DNA of 64,000 nt from Sphingosinicella terrae (GCF_003347635.1 NZ_QDFY01000009.1:62001-126000), one strand, 5' to 3'; counted from the first letter of the stretch, positions 50,891 to 60,668 are shown. Made by a program: numbers and translations. Notes: a model not told the origin generated them from the sequence alone.

Positions 50891-53374
50891 TTGCCCGGCT
50901 TGTTTGTTCGCGCTCAGCTCACCGTCGCATTCCTCCTGTGCTCTTGGTTACCTCACGACTTGGCTGCGGCGGAACGGCCGCTGACTCCAGACGATGTGCT
51001 GTCCGTCGAGTCATTCGGATCTGTTCGATTCGATCCGACAGGCCGTAGACTGCTCTTCGAATATCTCGAGCCGTTCGAGCGCCAGGCCGATTTCGGCCGC
51101 GACTACGTTCCGGGCCAGCTGCGCGGCCGGATCTATGTGCTCGACCTCCAGGCTGAGATCGGGCCCGTCCCGCTGTTCCAGCCGGAGAGCGGCGCCGGTT
51201 ACGCCTTGGCCGGCATATCCTCCGACGGGCGATATGCGGCGCTCCGAGAAGCTTCCGACCGAGGAATGCGCGTAGGGATCGCCTCCCTAGCCGATCGCGA
51301 ACTGGTCCGCGTGGACGCTCCTCTTGGCTATGGTTCCGGTCGAGATCTGCCATGGGCTGATGAGAGATTTGCGCTCCAGGTTCTTAGAGACGGAGAGGTC
51401 GACCTTACCGCGAGCCTACACCGGGAAAACAGGGACGAGCTGGTGGCGCTGTGGAGCGCGCGCAACAGGGGCAATCAAGCTACCTCGAGGCAAGTTGGCA
51501 GCGGCGCTTTCGCCAGCCCCGTGTCATCGGAAAGATGGCTCGGGGTCGTCGACGCCGCAACCGGCAGGATTCAGCGCGTCGCGCCGGGCACTTTTTCAGC
51601 TTGGTTCCCTTCACCGGACGGCGAGGTCTGGGCAGCATTGCGCGAGCAAAGGCTTGAACTGGCAGGCGACCAACGCATCGAGAACGGTGCCAATGGAGGG
51701 GGCATCGAGCGCCGGCTCGTGATCACGACGCCGGACGGGCCGGCTGGCGGGATTGAAGTCTGCCCCGATTGCGATGTGCTGCCCTGGTCGCTCAACTGGT
51801 CGGCGCAGGCCCCCGTCCTGGCCTTCGTAGGCAGAGATCGTGGACGTGATTGGGCAGCCGCGCGTTTTCGCACCTACGACCTACGCACGGGTCAAGTCGT
51901 TGCCATCGACCTCGGCACCCTCCAGCCGCACCTTGCCTGGGCTGGGCTCGCGGTGGACATTCGCTCCGCCTGGATTGGTGAGCAGCTTGCCGTTCTCGCC
52001 AAGCCGCCAGCGGACGAGGAAGGCGCCTCGCCGCGTTCCGGCTGGTACCTCGTCGGCGAGGGAACACCACGCAATCTGACCGCCACGTTCGAAGGCGAGG
52101 TGCCGCAGCTGCTCGGGTCCAATGGCGCCGGTCTCCTCCTCCTGCATCGGGGAGAGGCCTGGCTCGTTGCTCCAAACGGGATGCGCAGCAATCTCACCGC
52201 TGAGGTCACCGCGCCGGTACGCGCCTGGCGCGAGCCCGAACTTTACAGCTACCTCCCGCCTGCCAATCCCCAGCCCCGGGACTCCCTGGTGCTCGAGGCC
52301 ACCTCGCCCGGCGTTGCCGGAACGCACCTGATACTGATCGACATATCCAGCCGACAGATTACCACGATCACGGCACCCTCGCCCGGGGCCACCTTTGTGG
52401 CTGTTTCACCCAAGACGCGGCGGGCGGCGGTCATCGATCATACCGACAATATGACGACGTTGTCCGTGATCGGGCCGGACGGCCCGGTTCGTGAAGTCAT
52501 GCGTCTGAATGCCGGTCTGCGCGATGTCGTGGGAGGGTCGCCGGTTCGGATCGACCATCGCGGGCCCGACAATGATCCGCGCATGTCATGGCTGTTGCTG
52601 CCTCCAGGATATCAGCCGGGCACGCGTGTTCCGACCGTTGTCATTGTTTATCCTGGCTCCGTCGGGCGTGAGACATGGTCACGCAGCCGCGTCGACTCTT
52701 TCGATCCGCACAACGACCACATCCTGGCCGCGCGCGGCTATGCCGTGCTGCGTCCAAGCCTTCCGGTGCCATATGGGGAGCTTCCCCGGGAACCGCTTGA
52801 AGGCTTGGTCGACGAGGTGTTCGCTGCCGTCGATGCCTCTGTCGCTCAGGGATATGTCGATGCGGAACGACTAGCGGTACAGGGCGGAAGCTATGGCGGC
52901 TATGCGACCGGTGCGCTGGTAGGCCTCACGGACCGGTTTCGATCCGCCATCGCCATGGCCGGCTTCTACAACCTTACGAGCAAGTACGGTCAGTTCGACG
53001 TGCGCCGCCGGTTGGAGGTTGAGCGCACGGGCCCCGATCTCTCGGCTGCAAGCCTCATGGAGACGGGCCAGGGAGGAATGGGGGCACCGCCCTGGTCGGA
53101 CCCCCAACGGTACCTGCGTAACAGCCCACTCATGCATGTCGAGAATGTTCGCACACCGATCATGCTGATGACCGGTGATCGCGACTATGTCTCGACCACG
53201 CAGACCGAGGAGTTCTTCACCGCTCTGGCGAGGCTTGATCGGGACGCGCTGATGGTGCGCTATTACGGGGAGGATCATGTCTACAACTCGCCCGCGAACA
53301 TCCGCGACATGTGGCGCCGGATATTCGATTGGTACGAACGAACGCTGGGCCCGCCGGTCGCGGTGATGCCGTAG
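50891..53374 (+). CDS. S9-family serine hydrolase/peptidase, first of the FecIR-linked pair
   Basis: Exported alpha/beta-hydrolase of the prolyl-oligopeptidase type, 827 aa. TTG start 50891 is chosen because GGAGG lies 6 nt upstream; it opens a signal peptide (VRAQLTVAFLLCSWLPHDLAAA). A propeller-like N-terminal half (PLTPDDVLSVESFGSVRFDPTGRRLLFEYLE) leads to the hydrolase domain with Ser in QGGSYGGYATG (about 667), Asp in TGDRDYVS (about 762) and His in GEDHVYNSP (about 795). It lies 33 bp before the sigma-factor gene. It does not carry the C-terminal signature I associate with lasso-peptide isopeptidase AtxE. Confidence 0.87.
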   Translation: MPGLFVRAQLTVAFLLCSWLPHDLAAAERPLTPDDVLSVESFGSVRFDPTGRRLLFEYLEPFERQADFGRDYVPGQLRGRIYVLDLQAEIGPVPLFQPESGAGYALAGISSDGRYAALREASDRGMRVGIASLADRELVRVDAPLGYGSGRDLPWADERFALQVLRDGEVDLTASLHRENRDELVALWSARNRGNQATSRQVGSGAFASPVSSERWLGVVDAATGRIQRVAPGTFSAWFPSPDGEVWAALREQRLELAGDQRIENGANGGGIERRLVITTPDGPAGGIEVCPDCDVLPWSLNWSAQAPVLAFVGRDRGRDWAAARFRTYDLRTGQVVAIDLGTLQPHLAWAGLAVDIRSAWIGEQLAVLAKPPADEEGASPRSGWYLVGEGTPRNLTATFEGEVPQLLGSNGAGLLLLHRGEAWLVAPNGMRSNLTAEVTAPVRAWREPELYSYLPPANPQPRDSLVLEATSPGVAGTHLILIDISSRQITTITAPSPGATFVAVSPKTRRAAVIDHTDNMTTLSVIGPDGPVREVMRLNAGLRDVVGGSPVRIDHRGPDNDPRMSWLLLPPGYQPGTRVPTVVIVYPGSVGRETWSRSRVDSFDPHNDHILAARGYAVLRPSLPVPYGELPREPLEGLVDEVFAAVDASVAQGYVDAERLAVQGGSYGGYATGALVGLTDRFRSAIAMAGFYNLTSKYGQFDVRRRLEVERTGPDLSAASLMETGQGGMGAPPWSDPQRYLRNSPLMHVENVRTPIMLMTGDRDYVSTTQTEEFFTALARLDRDALMVRYYGEDHVYNSPANIRDMWRRIFDWYERTLGPPVAVMP

Positions 53375-53407
53375 GCGAATAATATCATGGGTTGATAAGG
53401 AAACCGT

Positions 53408-54037
53408 GTGGCCGCGCATCGAGGGGTCGAGGCGAGCTGGCGAACGAGGGGGTGGGCGGCGATAGCTGAGGAAGGCACCAGACGTGAAATCGTCAAGTGG
53501 GTGGCGGAGAAGGTCATGCCCCACGAGCCGGAAGTACGTGCGTGGCTGAGCCGCTCACGTGTGCCCGACGATCAGATCGATGATGTCGTGCAGGAAGCCT
53601 ATTGCCGGCTGGCAGCGCTCGAGCGCATCGACATGATCGATCGGCCTGGTGCCTATTTCTTCTCGATCGCTCGTAACCTGCTGCTCGCCCAGATTCGCCG
53701 GCAGCGGATCGTGAGCATCGAGAGCGTTGCCGAGATCGAGGCGATGGCTCCGTTCGACGATGCGCCCTCCGCAGAGCGAGCGCTGGACGGCAAGCTGGAG
53801 CTTGCCAGGGTTCGCGCCGTGCTGGCGACGCTTCCGGAGCGTTGCCGCCGCATCTTCGAGATGCGCAAGATCGATGGCGTGCCGCAGAAGGAGATCGCCG
53901 CGCGCCTGGGGGTGAACGAAGGCATCGTCGAGAACGAAAGCCGGAAAGGACTGCTTCTCATCCTGGCAGCGCTCAAGCGGTCAGATTCCGACGCGGAGCG
54001 GGGTTTTGAGCGGAACGCCAGAGGGAGGATCGGCTGA
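53408..54037 (+). CDS. ECF sigma factor, FecI-like
   Basis: RNA polymerase sigma-70-family ECF factor of 209 aa. Region 2 is QIDDVVQEAYCRLAALERIDMIDRPGAYFFSIARNLLLAQIRRQR (about 58-100). Region 4 is VLATLPERCRRIFEMRKIDGVPQKEIAARLGVNEGIVENESRKGLLLIL (about 138-186), with a helix-turn-helix. GTG 53408 is used, with AAGGA 6 nt upstream; this leaves about 45 extra N-terminal residues, so a later start is possible. The stop overlaps the FecR start (TGATG). Together with the STN receptor it forms a cell-surface signalling trio. Confidence 0.92.
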   Translation: MAAHRGVEASWRTRGWAAIAEEGTRREIVKWVAEKVMPHEPEVRAWLSRSRVPDDQIDDVVQEAYCRLAALERIDMIDRPGAYFFSIARNLLLAQIRRQRIVSIESVAEIEAMAPFDDAPSAERALDGKLELARVRAVLATLPERCRRIFEMRKIDGVPQKEIAARLGVNEGIVENESRKGLLLILAALKRSDSDAERGFERNARGRIG

Positions 54038-55008
54038 TGGCGCGGCAGAGCGCAGCCGAGATCGAACGAGAAGCGGTGGCCTGGGTCATGCGCCTCGATC
54101 GCGAGGGCCGAAACGACGACCTCCTCGCTGAGATCGAGGCATGGGCTGCGGCTGATCCGCGCCGCCGTGGCGCCCTGCTACAGGCCGAGGCTGCCTGGGC
54201 CCTCCTCGATGCACCCGATCCAGGCGGTGCCACGCGTTCACCACCGGCGCGGTACCAGCCGACGCGGCGCGTAGTGATAGCGGGGGGGCTCAGCGCGGTC
54301 GCGGCCGGGCTTGCCGCAACGCTGCTGATCGGTCTTCAGGGCGAGCGCGTAACGACGATCGTCGGCGAGATTCGCCGAGTTCCGCTCGCCGATGGTTCGA
54401 CGGCCGCGGTCAACAGCGGCAGCTCTATCCGGGTCGTGATCAGCGAACGTCAGCGCACGGTCAGTCTCGACGAAGGTGAGGCCTGGTTCCAGGTCGCTCA
54501 TGACCCTAGCCGCCCGTTCGAGGTGGTTGCAGGCAGCGTCCGGGTGCGGGCGATCGGCACGGCCTTTTCAGTCCGCCGCGGCGATTCCGGCACCGAGATC
54601 CTTGTCAGCGAAGGCACGGTGGCAGTGGAGGCGGTCACGGGCGAGTCCGGCGCACTGCGCATCAGCGCGGGGGGGCGGGCAAGGGTGGATCGCGACGGTC
54701 GCGCTTCAGTGGCCCCGGTGGGAGCCTCCGGCGTCGACCGAGCGCTGGCATGGCGCTCAGGGAAGATCGACCTTGCCAACGAGACGCTGGCCGAAGCCGC
54801 CGCGGAGTTCAATCGCCACAATCGCCGCGCGATCGTGATTGCAGATCCCACACTGGCCGGGGAGCGCTTCCATGGACTCTTTCGCACCGATGATCCCGAA
54901 GGCTTCGCGCTTTCGGTCCGGCGCAGCCTCAACGTTCCCGTGACGCTCAGCGCGGAGGAGATCCGCATCGGGCGGCCGCAGACGTCAGAAATGCGTCGAC
55001 CCGGTTAA
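54037..55008 (+). CDS. FecR-family transmembrane anti-sigma factor
   Basis: Anti-sigma/sigma-regulator of 323 aa. A cytoplasmic DUF4880 segment (EREAVAWVMRLDREGRNDDLLAEIEAWAAADPRRRGA, about 11-47) is followed by one TM helix (VVIAGGLSAVAAGLAATLLIGL, about 78-99). The periplasmic FecR domain (VGEIRRVPLADGSTAAVNSGSSI...RAIGTAFSVR) and a DUF4974/STN-like C-terminus (LAEAAAEFNRHNRRAIVIADPTLAGERFHGLF) complete it. The C-terminal domain should contact the STN domain of the receptor encoded next. It is coupled to the sigma gene by TGATG and lies 63 bp before the receptor. Confidence 0.94.
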   Translation: MARQSAAEIEREAVAWVMRLDREGRNDDLLAEIEAWAAADPRRRGALLQAEAAWALLDAPDPGGATRSPPARYQPTRRVVIAGGLSAVAAGLAATLLIGLQGERVTTIVGEIRRVPLADGSTAAVNSGSSIRVVISERQRTVSLDEGEAWFQVAHDPSRPFEVVAGSVRVRAIGTAFSVRRGDSGTEILVSEGTVAVEAVTGESGALRISAGGRARVDRDGRASVAPVGASGVDRALAWRSGKIDLANETLAEAAAEFNRHNRRAIVIADPTLAGERFHGLFRTDDPEGFALSVRRSLNVPVTLSAEEIRIGRPQTSEMRRPG

Positions 55009-55071
55009 GGAATTTGGTCGCCCAAAACTCTGTTGAGAGGGCGCGGGGCGCGCCGTCAGCAGGGGGTGGAT

Positions 55072-57711
55072 ATGGGATTTGACTGCGGAGTGAGGCGGGC
55101 GCTGTTCGGAAGCGCTGCTATCGTCATTGTGGCCAGCGCGGCGCCCGCCGCGGCTCAGGTCAAGACCTTCAATGTGCCGGCGCAGGCTGCCGCGGACGGC
55201 ATCGCGGCCTTCAGCCGCCAGGCCGATATCCAGCTGCTGATCTCGGCGCGCGACGCGCAAGGCCGTCGCACCAACGCCGTCATGGGAAATTTCAGCGTGG
55301 CCGAGGGGCTCAGCCGCTTGCTCGAGAATTCCGGCCTCCAGGCACAGGCGACGGGACCGCAGACCTATACGATCGTGCCGGCTGCTCCGGAAACGGGCAG
55401 GATCTCGGGGATGCCGGATGAAGCGGGCCCATACCAGGAGATCATGGTCACGGGCACCAACATCCGGGGGATCATCCCGGAATCCTCGCCTCTCACCATC
55501 ATCACGCGCCGCGAGATCGACGCGCGCGGCGCCACCACCGCCGAGCAGGTCGTCAACACGCTGACCCAGAACTTCAACAGCGTGAATGCCAATGCGCTTT
55601 CGGCGGATCGCGCCGGCTATTTCAACCTGGACGCGATCAACGGCGTCGACCTGCGTGGCCTCGGCCCCGGCACGACCCTGGTCCTCCTCAACGGCCGGCG
55701 ACTGTCAGGTTCGTCCGGCGGCAGCGTCGTCGACATCTCGCTCATTCCGTTGGCAGCGATCGAACGCGTGGAGGTGCTTACCGACAGCGCCTCGTCGGTA
55801 TACGGCTCCGATGCCGTCGGCGGCGTCGTGAACTTCATCCTGCGTGAGCGGTTTCGCGGGCTGGAGGCAACGGCTGGCTATGGCACGACCGATGATGGAG
55901 CGCAGGACGAGTTTCGCGCTTCGCTGACCGGCGGTCTCAACTGGTCGACAGGCAACCTTGTCCTGAGCGGGAATTATCTCGACCGATCGTCGCTCACCAC
56001 CGACGAGCGCGATTTCTCGCGCAATGTCGCCGGCCTTTACAATCTATCGCCGCCCGAGAGGCGCTACGGCCTCTTCCTCAGCGGCCGACAAGAAGCAGGC
56101 GACCGCCTCGTCTTCACTGGGAATGCCCTTTACAACCGCCGGACGAGCCAGTTCGCACTGGCGCGCGACCTGGGTGAGATTGCAGGTCTCGGTTACTACC
56201 GCACCCAGACGACCTACGATCAGGAATCCGACTCCTGGTTCGGCTCGCTGGGCGGCTCGTATGAGGTCAGCAACGCGCTTACCTTCGATGTCGTCGGCTC
56301 CTACTCGCGCGTCTGGAACCGCACTGATACTTTCGAGACATCAACGCTGCTACCGCCGCGAGTGAACTCCACGCGCGTCCGTGCCCAAACCTACGACGTG
56401 ACAGCCAGCGCCAGCGGGCGCGTGTTGCCGCTTCCCGGCGGCGATCTCGCTTATTCGGTGGGGATCGGCGCGACACGGGAGGTGTTGGCACGAAGGACGT
56501 CCACGACGACCGCCGATCGTCGGCGGTCCACCCGCTACGCGTTCGGGGAGATCAACCTGCCCCTGATCGGGCCCCAGTCCGAAATCAACGGTATCCACCG
56601 CTTCGAGATCAACGCGTCGGCCCGTTATTCCGACTATTCCGACTTCGGTGAGGATCTGAGCCCGAAGGTCGGCGTCCTCTGGTCCGTGACGGAAGGCTTC
56701 AATCTCAGAGGAAGCTATGGGCGGACCTTTCGGGCGCCTGGATTGCTCAGCCTCGGCCAGGTGGGCGCTTACCAGATCATAAACCCGGTGGCCTATGGCT
56801 ACCCGAACCCGCTGGGGACCGGAACGCCGATCGGGCTCTATATCGACCAGGGCGTCGATTCCGAGTTGGGGCCGGAGACCTCGAACCTGCTCGCCCTCGG
56901 CGCCGACCTGCGCCCGCCGAGCATTCCCCGCCTCGCGATCAGCATGACCTATGTTGCGATCGACTACACCAACCGGATCACCCGCGGCGATCCTGGCCGC
57001 GGCACCGGCTATTTCCTCCAGCCGTTCAACTACACGGATCTCTTCAACTTCTCGCCAACCCGGGAGGATTTCGCCGAGATCCTCGCCAGCTCGGAGCTCG
57101 CTTCCGGCAATGTCGTCGGCTTCGACCAGACCGACCTTGACGCGCTGGTCGCCAATGTCGGCTACATCCTCGACAACCGGCTGCGCAACATCGCGGTGTC
57201 GACCCAGAAGGCGGTCGACCTCGCCGTCACCTATGCCTTCGACCGCGGCGATATCGTCTTCAGCCTTGGGGCCAACGCGACCTACATCCTCGAATCCGAA
57301 GCGCGAACCACCCCAAACTCGCCGGTGCTTTCCCAGATCAACATCCTGGGGCGGCCGGCAGACTTTCGCGCCAACGCCTTTGTTGGGCTCCAGTCGGGAG
57401 GCTTCTCCGGCCGGCTGACCGCCTATTATGTCGACGATTATGCGAACCCGTTCACCCCGGCCTCGCCGAGGATCGGGGATTGGGTGACCTTCGACCTCAC
57501 CGCCTCCTATGATTTCGGGGAGCGGCGCGGGCCTCTGTCGGGCGTTAGTCTATTGCTGGCGGTCCGCAATCTCTTCGACACCGATCCGCCGTTCGTCGCC
57601 GACCTCGGTCCGGGCGTCACCGATGGCCTCAGCGAACCGATCGGGCACGACCCGACCAACGCCAGCCCCGTGGGCCGTTTCATCTCCCTCGAGTTGCGCA
57701 AGCGCTTCTGA
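55072..57711 (+). CDS. TonB-dependent transducer with STN domain
   Basis: Outer-membrane receptor of 879 aa that can also signal to FecR. After the signal peptide (...AIVIVASAAPAAAQ), an STN domain occupies about 28-105 (KTFNVPAQAAADGIAAFSRQ, LLENSGLQAQA...YTIVPA). A TonB box/plug follows (QEIMVTGTNIRGI, DLRGLGPGTTLVLLNGRRLSG, ERVEVLTDSASSVYGSDAVGGVVNF), then the barrel ending GRFISLELRKRF. ATG 55072 is chosen over a TTG at 55033 because AGGGGGTGG lies just upstream and the signal peptide starts here. Cargo unknown; flanking S9 genes suggest a peptide-like ligand. Confidence 0.95.
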   Translation: MGFDCGVRRALFGSAAIVIVASAAPAAAQVKTFNVPAQAAADGIAAFSRQADIQLLISARDAQGRRTNAVMGNFSVAEGLSRLLENSGLQAQATGPQTYTIVPAAPETGRISGMPDEAGPYQEIMVTGTNIRGIIPESSPLTIITRREIDARGATTAEQVVNTLTQNFNSVNANALSADRAGYFNLDAINGVDLRGLGPGTTLVLLNGRRLSGSSGGSVVDISLIPLAAIERVEVLTDSASSVYGSDAVGGVVNFILRERFRGLEATAGYGTTDDGAQDEFRASLTGGLNWSTGNLVLSGNYLDRSSLTTDERDFSRNVAGLYNLSPPERRYGLFLSGRQEAGDRLVFTGNALYNRRTSQFALARDLGEIAGLGYYRTQTTYDQESDSWFGSLGGSYEVSNALTFDVVGSYSRVWNRTDTFETSTLLPPRVNSTRVRAQTYDVTASASGRVLPLPGGDLAYSVGIGATREVLARRTSTTTADRRRSTRYAFGEINLPLIGPQSEINGIHRFEINASARYSDYSDFGEDLSPKVGVLWSVTEGFNLRGSYGRTFRAPGLLSLGQVGAYQIINPVAYGYPNPLGTGTPIGLYIDQGVDSELGPETSNLLALGADLRPPSIPRLAISMTYVAIDYTNRITRGDPGRGTGYFLQPFNYTDLFNFSPTREDFAEILASSELASGNVVGFDQTDLDALVANVGYILDNRLRNIAVSTQKAVDLAVTYAFDRGDIVFSLGANATYILESEARTTPNSPVLSQINILGRPADFRANAFVGLQSGGFSGRLTAYYVDDYANPFTPASPRIGDWVTFDLTASYDFGERRGPLSGVSLLLAVRNLFDTDPPFVADLGPGVTDGLSEPIGHDPTNASPVGRFISLELRKRF

Positions 57712-57747
57712 CGCCTGCGACGACCCTCCAGTCAAAGGACCCGACCG

Positions 57748-60225
57748 ATGACGCCGATCCTGCGCCTCTCCCTGCTTGCAGTCCTCCTCACGTCGACGGC
57801 TGCGTTGGCTGACGATCGCATGGTCGAACCGCCCGCGGACCTTGCCGACGCCTATTCCCATCCTCGAATGCCTCCAAGCACGAACACGCGGGCCTTGGCG
57901 GTGTCGCGCCAGGGGGACATCGCCGCCTATGTCGTTCAGGTGCCTGTCGAGGATCAGGCGCTCGATGCGGAGATGTTCCTTCCGACGGGTGCGCCTGCCA
58001 CGATCGCGCAGGGGGCTCGGATCATGGTGATCGACCTCCAGACGGGAGACAGCGCGCGCATCTGTCCGTCCGGCGGCAATGATTGGGATCCCGCCTGGTC
58101 CCCCGACGGGCGTCGACTGGCCTTCTTTTCCGACCGCGACGGCGAGACCCGGCTGTGGCTGTATGATCGCGGCGATCGAAGCTGCCGCCGGGTGTCCGAG
58201 CGGCCGGCAAAATCGCTGCTGTGGGCCCATGAGGAGCCGCGCTGGAGTCCCGACGGAACCCGGATCTTCTTCGCGGCGTGGCCCGAGGCAGGCCCGGGAT
58301 CGCCGGCGCACGCGCGGGTTCGTGTCGCGCCCAGCACGGCGCCCGAAATGCAGCCCGGGGGCGTGACCGTCTACCGTCACGACCCGGCCGCGCAACGCCG
58401 GCCGAGCACTGCAACCGCGGCAGGAGGTGAGCAGGATTTCGATGCTCGCTGCGGCCGGGGCAACTATCTCACGGCCTCGCTGGCCATGGCCGAGGTCGAC
58501 GGCGCCGACGCCAGGCTGATCGTGGAGGCGGAGGTGCAGGGTGCGCCCGGCGCCCCCAATCGCCATCATCCGACGCCTTATTTCCGCACCTCGGCGTCCG
58601 GGCGCTGGCTGACCTATTTCTCCGCCGCCTGTCTGGCAGTGGGCGAGGCTCATCGCATGGTGACAAAGCTCTTCGCTGTATCAGCCGAGGGCGGAACGCC
58701 GGTGCTTATCGCCGACGATCTGCGCGCGGCGGTCGGCGGCGACGAGAACATCCTGAACTATCGCTGGAGCCCGGTCGCCGACGAGCTCGTTTTCACTCGC
58801 AACGGCGAATTGTGGAGGGTCGCTTTCGACGCCAATGGCCCGTCCGCGCCCATGCGGATCGGCGCCTCGCTCGGCCCCCTCTCGCCTGCGCTGCACTGGT
58901 ACACGCAGGATGGCTCTATGGTCCTTGTGGGGACGAATCCGGTCCAGCGGGGCCGGGGCAATGTCCCCTTCGGCAACGATATCGATCTCGCCCTCATCCC
59001 GGTCGCGGGGGGTGAACCGGTCCGGATACCCGTCGATCGCGCCCGCTGGGCGATCAACGGTGTCATGGCCCGCGATGATCGTGCGCTGCTGCAGTCGACG
59101 CAGCATGCGTTTCGCCTGCTGGGTCGCGACAAGAATACGGGCGAGGCGGTCGCGCTCGAGTTCGACTTAAGAACGGGCGAGACGCGCGAAGCGTGGCGGG
59201 GCCGCGGTCGCTTTCACGACATCCAGGCCGCCGGAAACCGGCTCGTCGGCATCTACGAGGACTTCCGGACGCCGGCGAACCTTTTCAGCTACGCCCGCGA
59301 CCTCAGCCAAGCGCGCGCGCTCACCGACATTGCGCCCCAGATCCGGGCCGCGGCCACCTCCCAAGCGGAGACCTTCGAGACAGTCATTTCGCAGCACGAC
59401 GGCACGCTGCGAACGGTAAGAACGTCGGTCCTGCTTCCCCCAGGGGCGCGTCGCGGAGACCGGTTGCCCGCGGTGGTGTGGTTCTATCCCGGCGACGATC
59501 TCACCACCAATTTGGACCGCTTCGGAGCGCCGGGAATGGGTGACCCCGCCTATCTGCTCACGAGCAGGGGCTATGCGGTCATTCTCACCAATGTCGTGAT
59601 CGGCCCCGGGGAGCAGCGCGGGCATGTGATCGACGAGATCATGGATGCCCTGCTCCCGCAGGTCTATCGCGCCGCGGACCTTGGCTATGTGGACATCAAC
59701 CGGCTTGCGATTCGCGGCCACAGCTTCGGCGGCTTCGGCACGCTCGCGGTGGTGGCGCGCACCAACCTGTTTCGCGCGGCCATCCCCAGCGCCGGTGTCT
59801 ATGATCTCGGCGGAAGCTATGGCGAGGCGGACTATATCCGCGGCGCCCTTGTCGATCGCAGCGACTGGTCCGAGAATTCGCAGCCGCGCCTTGGGCAACC
59901 TGTCTGGGACGACCCTCTCAGATATATCGAAAACTCCCCTTACTATCTTGCCGACCGGATCCGTACGCCCGTTCTGATCCTCCAAGGCACGGACGATTTC
60001 ACCGGCTCGCGGGAAAGCGGGAAATTGTTCGCCGCGCTGCGCCGGCTCAACCGTCCGGTGGAGCTCGCTTTGTATCAAGGCGGCGGGCACACGCCTGCCT
60101 TCTGGCCCATACCGCAGGCCGTGGATCAGATGGCCCGTACGCTCGACTTCCTGCGGCGTCATATCGGCGAAGGCTGGTCGCGGACCGGCCGTGCGGATCC
60201 CAGGCAAGGGAGGTCAGCCCCCTAG
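57748..60225 (+). CDS. S9-family serine hydrolase/peptidase, second of the FecIR-linked pair
   Basis: Exported prolyl-oligopeptidase-type hydrolase of 825 aa. The signal peptide is MTPILRLSLLAVLLTSTAALA. The WD40/PD40-like propeller has clear SPDGRRLAFFSDRDGETRLW and SPDGTRIFFAA repeats. The C-terminal hydrolase domain has Ser in RGHSFGGFG (about 659), Asp in QGTDDFTG (about 748) and His in GGGHTPAF (about 780). Four Cys occur in the propeller part. It lies 36 bp after the receptor, so probably co-transcribed. GHSFGG differs from the GSYGG type of the other two S9 enzymes here, so substrates probably differ. Confidence 0.9.
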   Translation: MTPILRLSLLAVLLTSTAALADDRMVEPPADLADAYSHPRMPPSTNTRALAVSRQGDIAAYVVQVPVEDQALDAEMFLPTGAPATIAQGARIMVIDLQTGDSARICPSGGNDWDPAWSPDGRRLAFFSDRDGETRLWLYDRGDRSCRRVSERPAKSLLWAHEEPRWSPDGTRIFFAAWPEAGPGSPAHARVRVAPSTAPEMQPGGVTVYRHDPAAQRRPSTATAAGGEQDFDARCGRGNYLTASLAMAEVDGADARLIVEAEVQGAPGAPNRHHPTPYFRTSASGRWLTYFSAACLAVGEAHRMVTKLFAVSAEGGTPVLIADDLRAAVGGDENILNYRWSPVADELVFTRNGELWRVAFDANGPSAPMRIGASLGPLSPALHWYTQDGSMVLVGTNPVQRGRGNVPFGNDIDLALIPVAGGEPVRIPVDRARWAINGVMARDDRALLQSTQHAFRLLGRDKNTGEAVALEFDLRTGETREAWRGRGRFHDIQAAGNRLVGIYEDFRTPANLFSYARDLSQARALTDIAPQIRAAATSQAETFETVISQHDGTLRTVRTSVLLPPGARRGDRLPAVVWFYPGDDLTTNLDRFGAPGMGDPAYLLTSRGYAVILTNVVIGPGEQRGHVIDEIMDALLPQVYRAADLGYVDINRLAIRGHSFGGFGTLAVVARTNLFRAAIPSAGVYDLGGSYGEADYIRGALVDRSDWSENSQPRLGQPVWDDPLRYIENSPYYLADRIRTPVLILQGTDDFTGSRESGKLFAALRRLNRPVELALYQGGGHTPAFWPIPQAVDQMARTLDFLRRHIGEGWSRTGRADPRQGRSAP

Positions 60226-60319
60226 GCAGTATGCCGGGGCGCCCTCCACTTCCGGTTGCATCATTGATCTCGCCGAGATCGGTGATCGGCCCTTCGCCCA
60301 CCCCGGAGCAGGCTATGGC

Positions 60320-60570
60320 TTAGTCTGTGCGGTAGAACATCGGGTTCTTCATCCATCCGTCGACGGCGGATTCGCGCCAGCCGGCACAGCGGGTGCTGAT
60401 GGCGATATGTCGCGGGAACGTCCCGTTCTGGATCTTGCGGTAGAGGGTCGAACGGGACAGGCCAGTGCGCTGGAGCACTGTGAACAGGTAGAGCCCACTC
60501 GAGTCCGAGACCTGTAGTAGGGTCGGTCGCGGCCCTTTGCGCTCCGCACCTCCATCGCGCTGAGAGCCAT
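60320..60570 (-). pseudogene. Decayed integrase-AlpA fusion, relic of an integrative element
   Basis: From ATG 60570 the complement encodes MALSAMEVRSAKGRDRPY, the start of a DUF4102-type tyrosine integrase. About 2 extra bases then shift the frame, and SDSSGLYLF, the next integrase block, continues in another frame. Instead of the rest of the integrase the sequence passes directly into an AlpA-type regulator: VLQRTGLSRSTLYRKIQNGTFPR, then GWRESAVDGWM, and a stop at 60320-60322. The total length (251 nt) is not a multiple of three. A deletion joining int to alpA plus a frameshift is the simplest reading. It lies downstream of tRNA-Leu, a usual target for such integrases. Confidence 0.8.
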
Positions 60571-60620
60571 GTTGGTATCTCCCGTTTGCTGGCACCTGAG
60601 ATACCAACAACGATACCAAC
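60571..60620. repeat. GTTGGTATCTC inverted repeat with a third partial copy
   Basis: GTTGGTATCTC at 60571-60581 and its exact inverse complement GAGATACCAAC at 60598-60608 flank a 16-bp spacer. A partial third copy GATACCAAC is at 60612-60620. The repeat abuts the integrase-relic ATG. These may be arm-type integrase or AlpA/Xis sites, or an operator of the lost element. Confidence 0.6.
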
Positions 60621-60668
60621 AAGTCGGATGGACAGGGTGGAATCGGATGGGACCTCGTGAGCGAATTT

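Noticed and set aside
50891-60225. Complete lasso-peptide biosynthetic cluster
   Set aside because: No asparagine-synthetase-like or transglutaminase-like maturation gene, exporter or precursor is visible, and the S9 enzymes lack an AtxE-like C-terminal segment.
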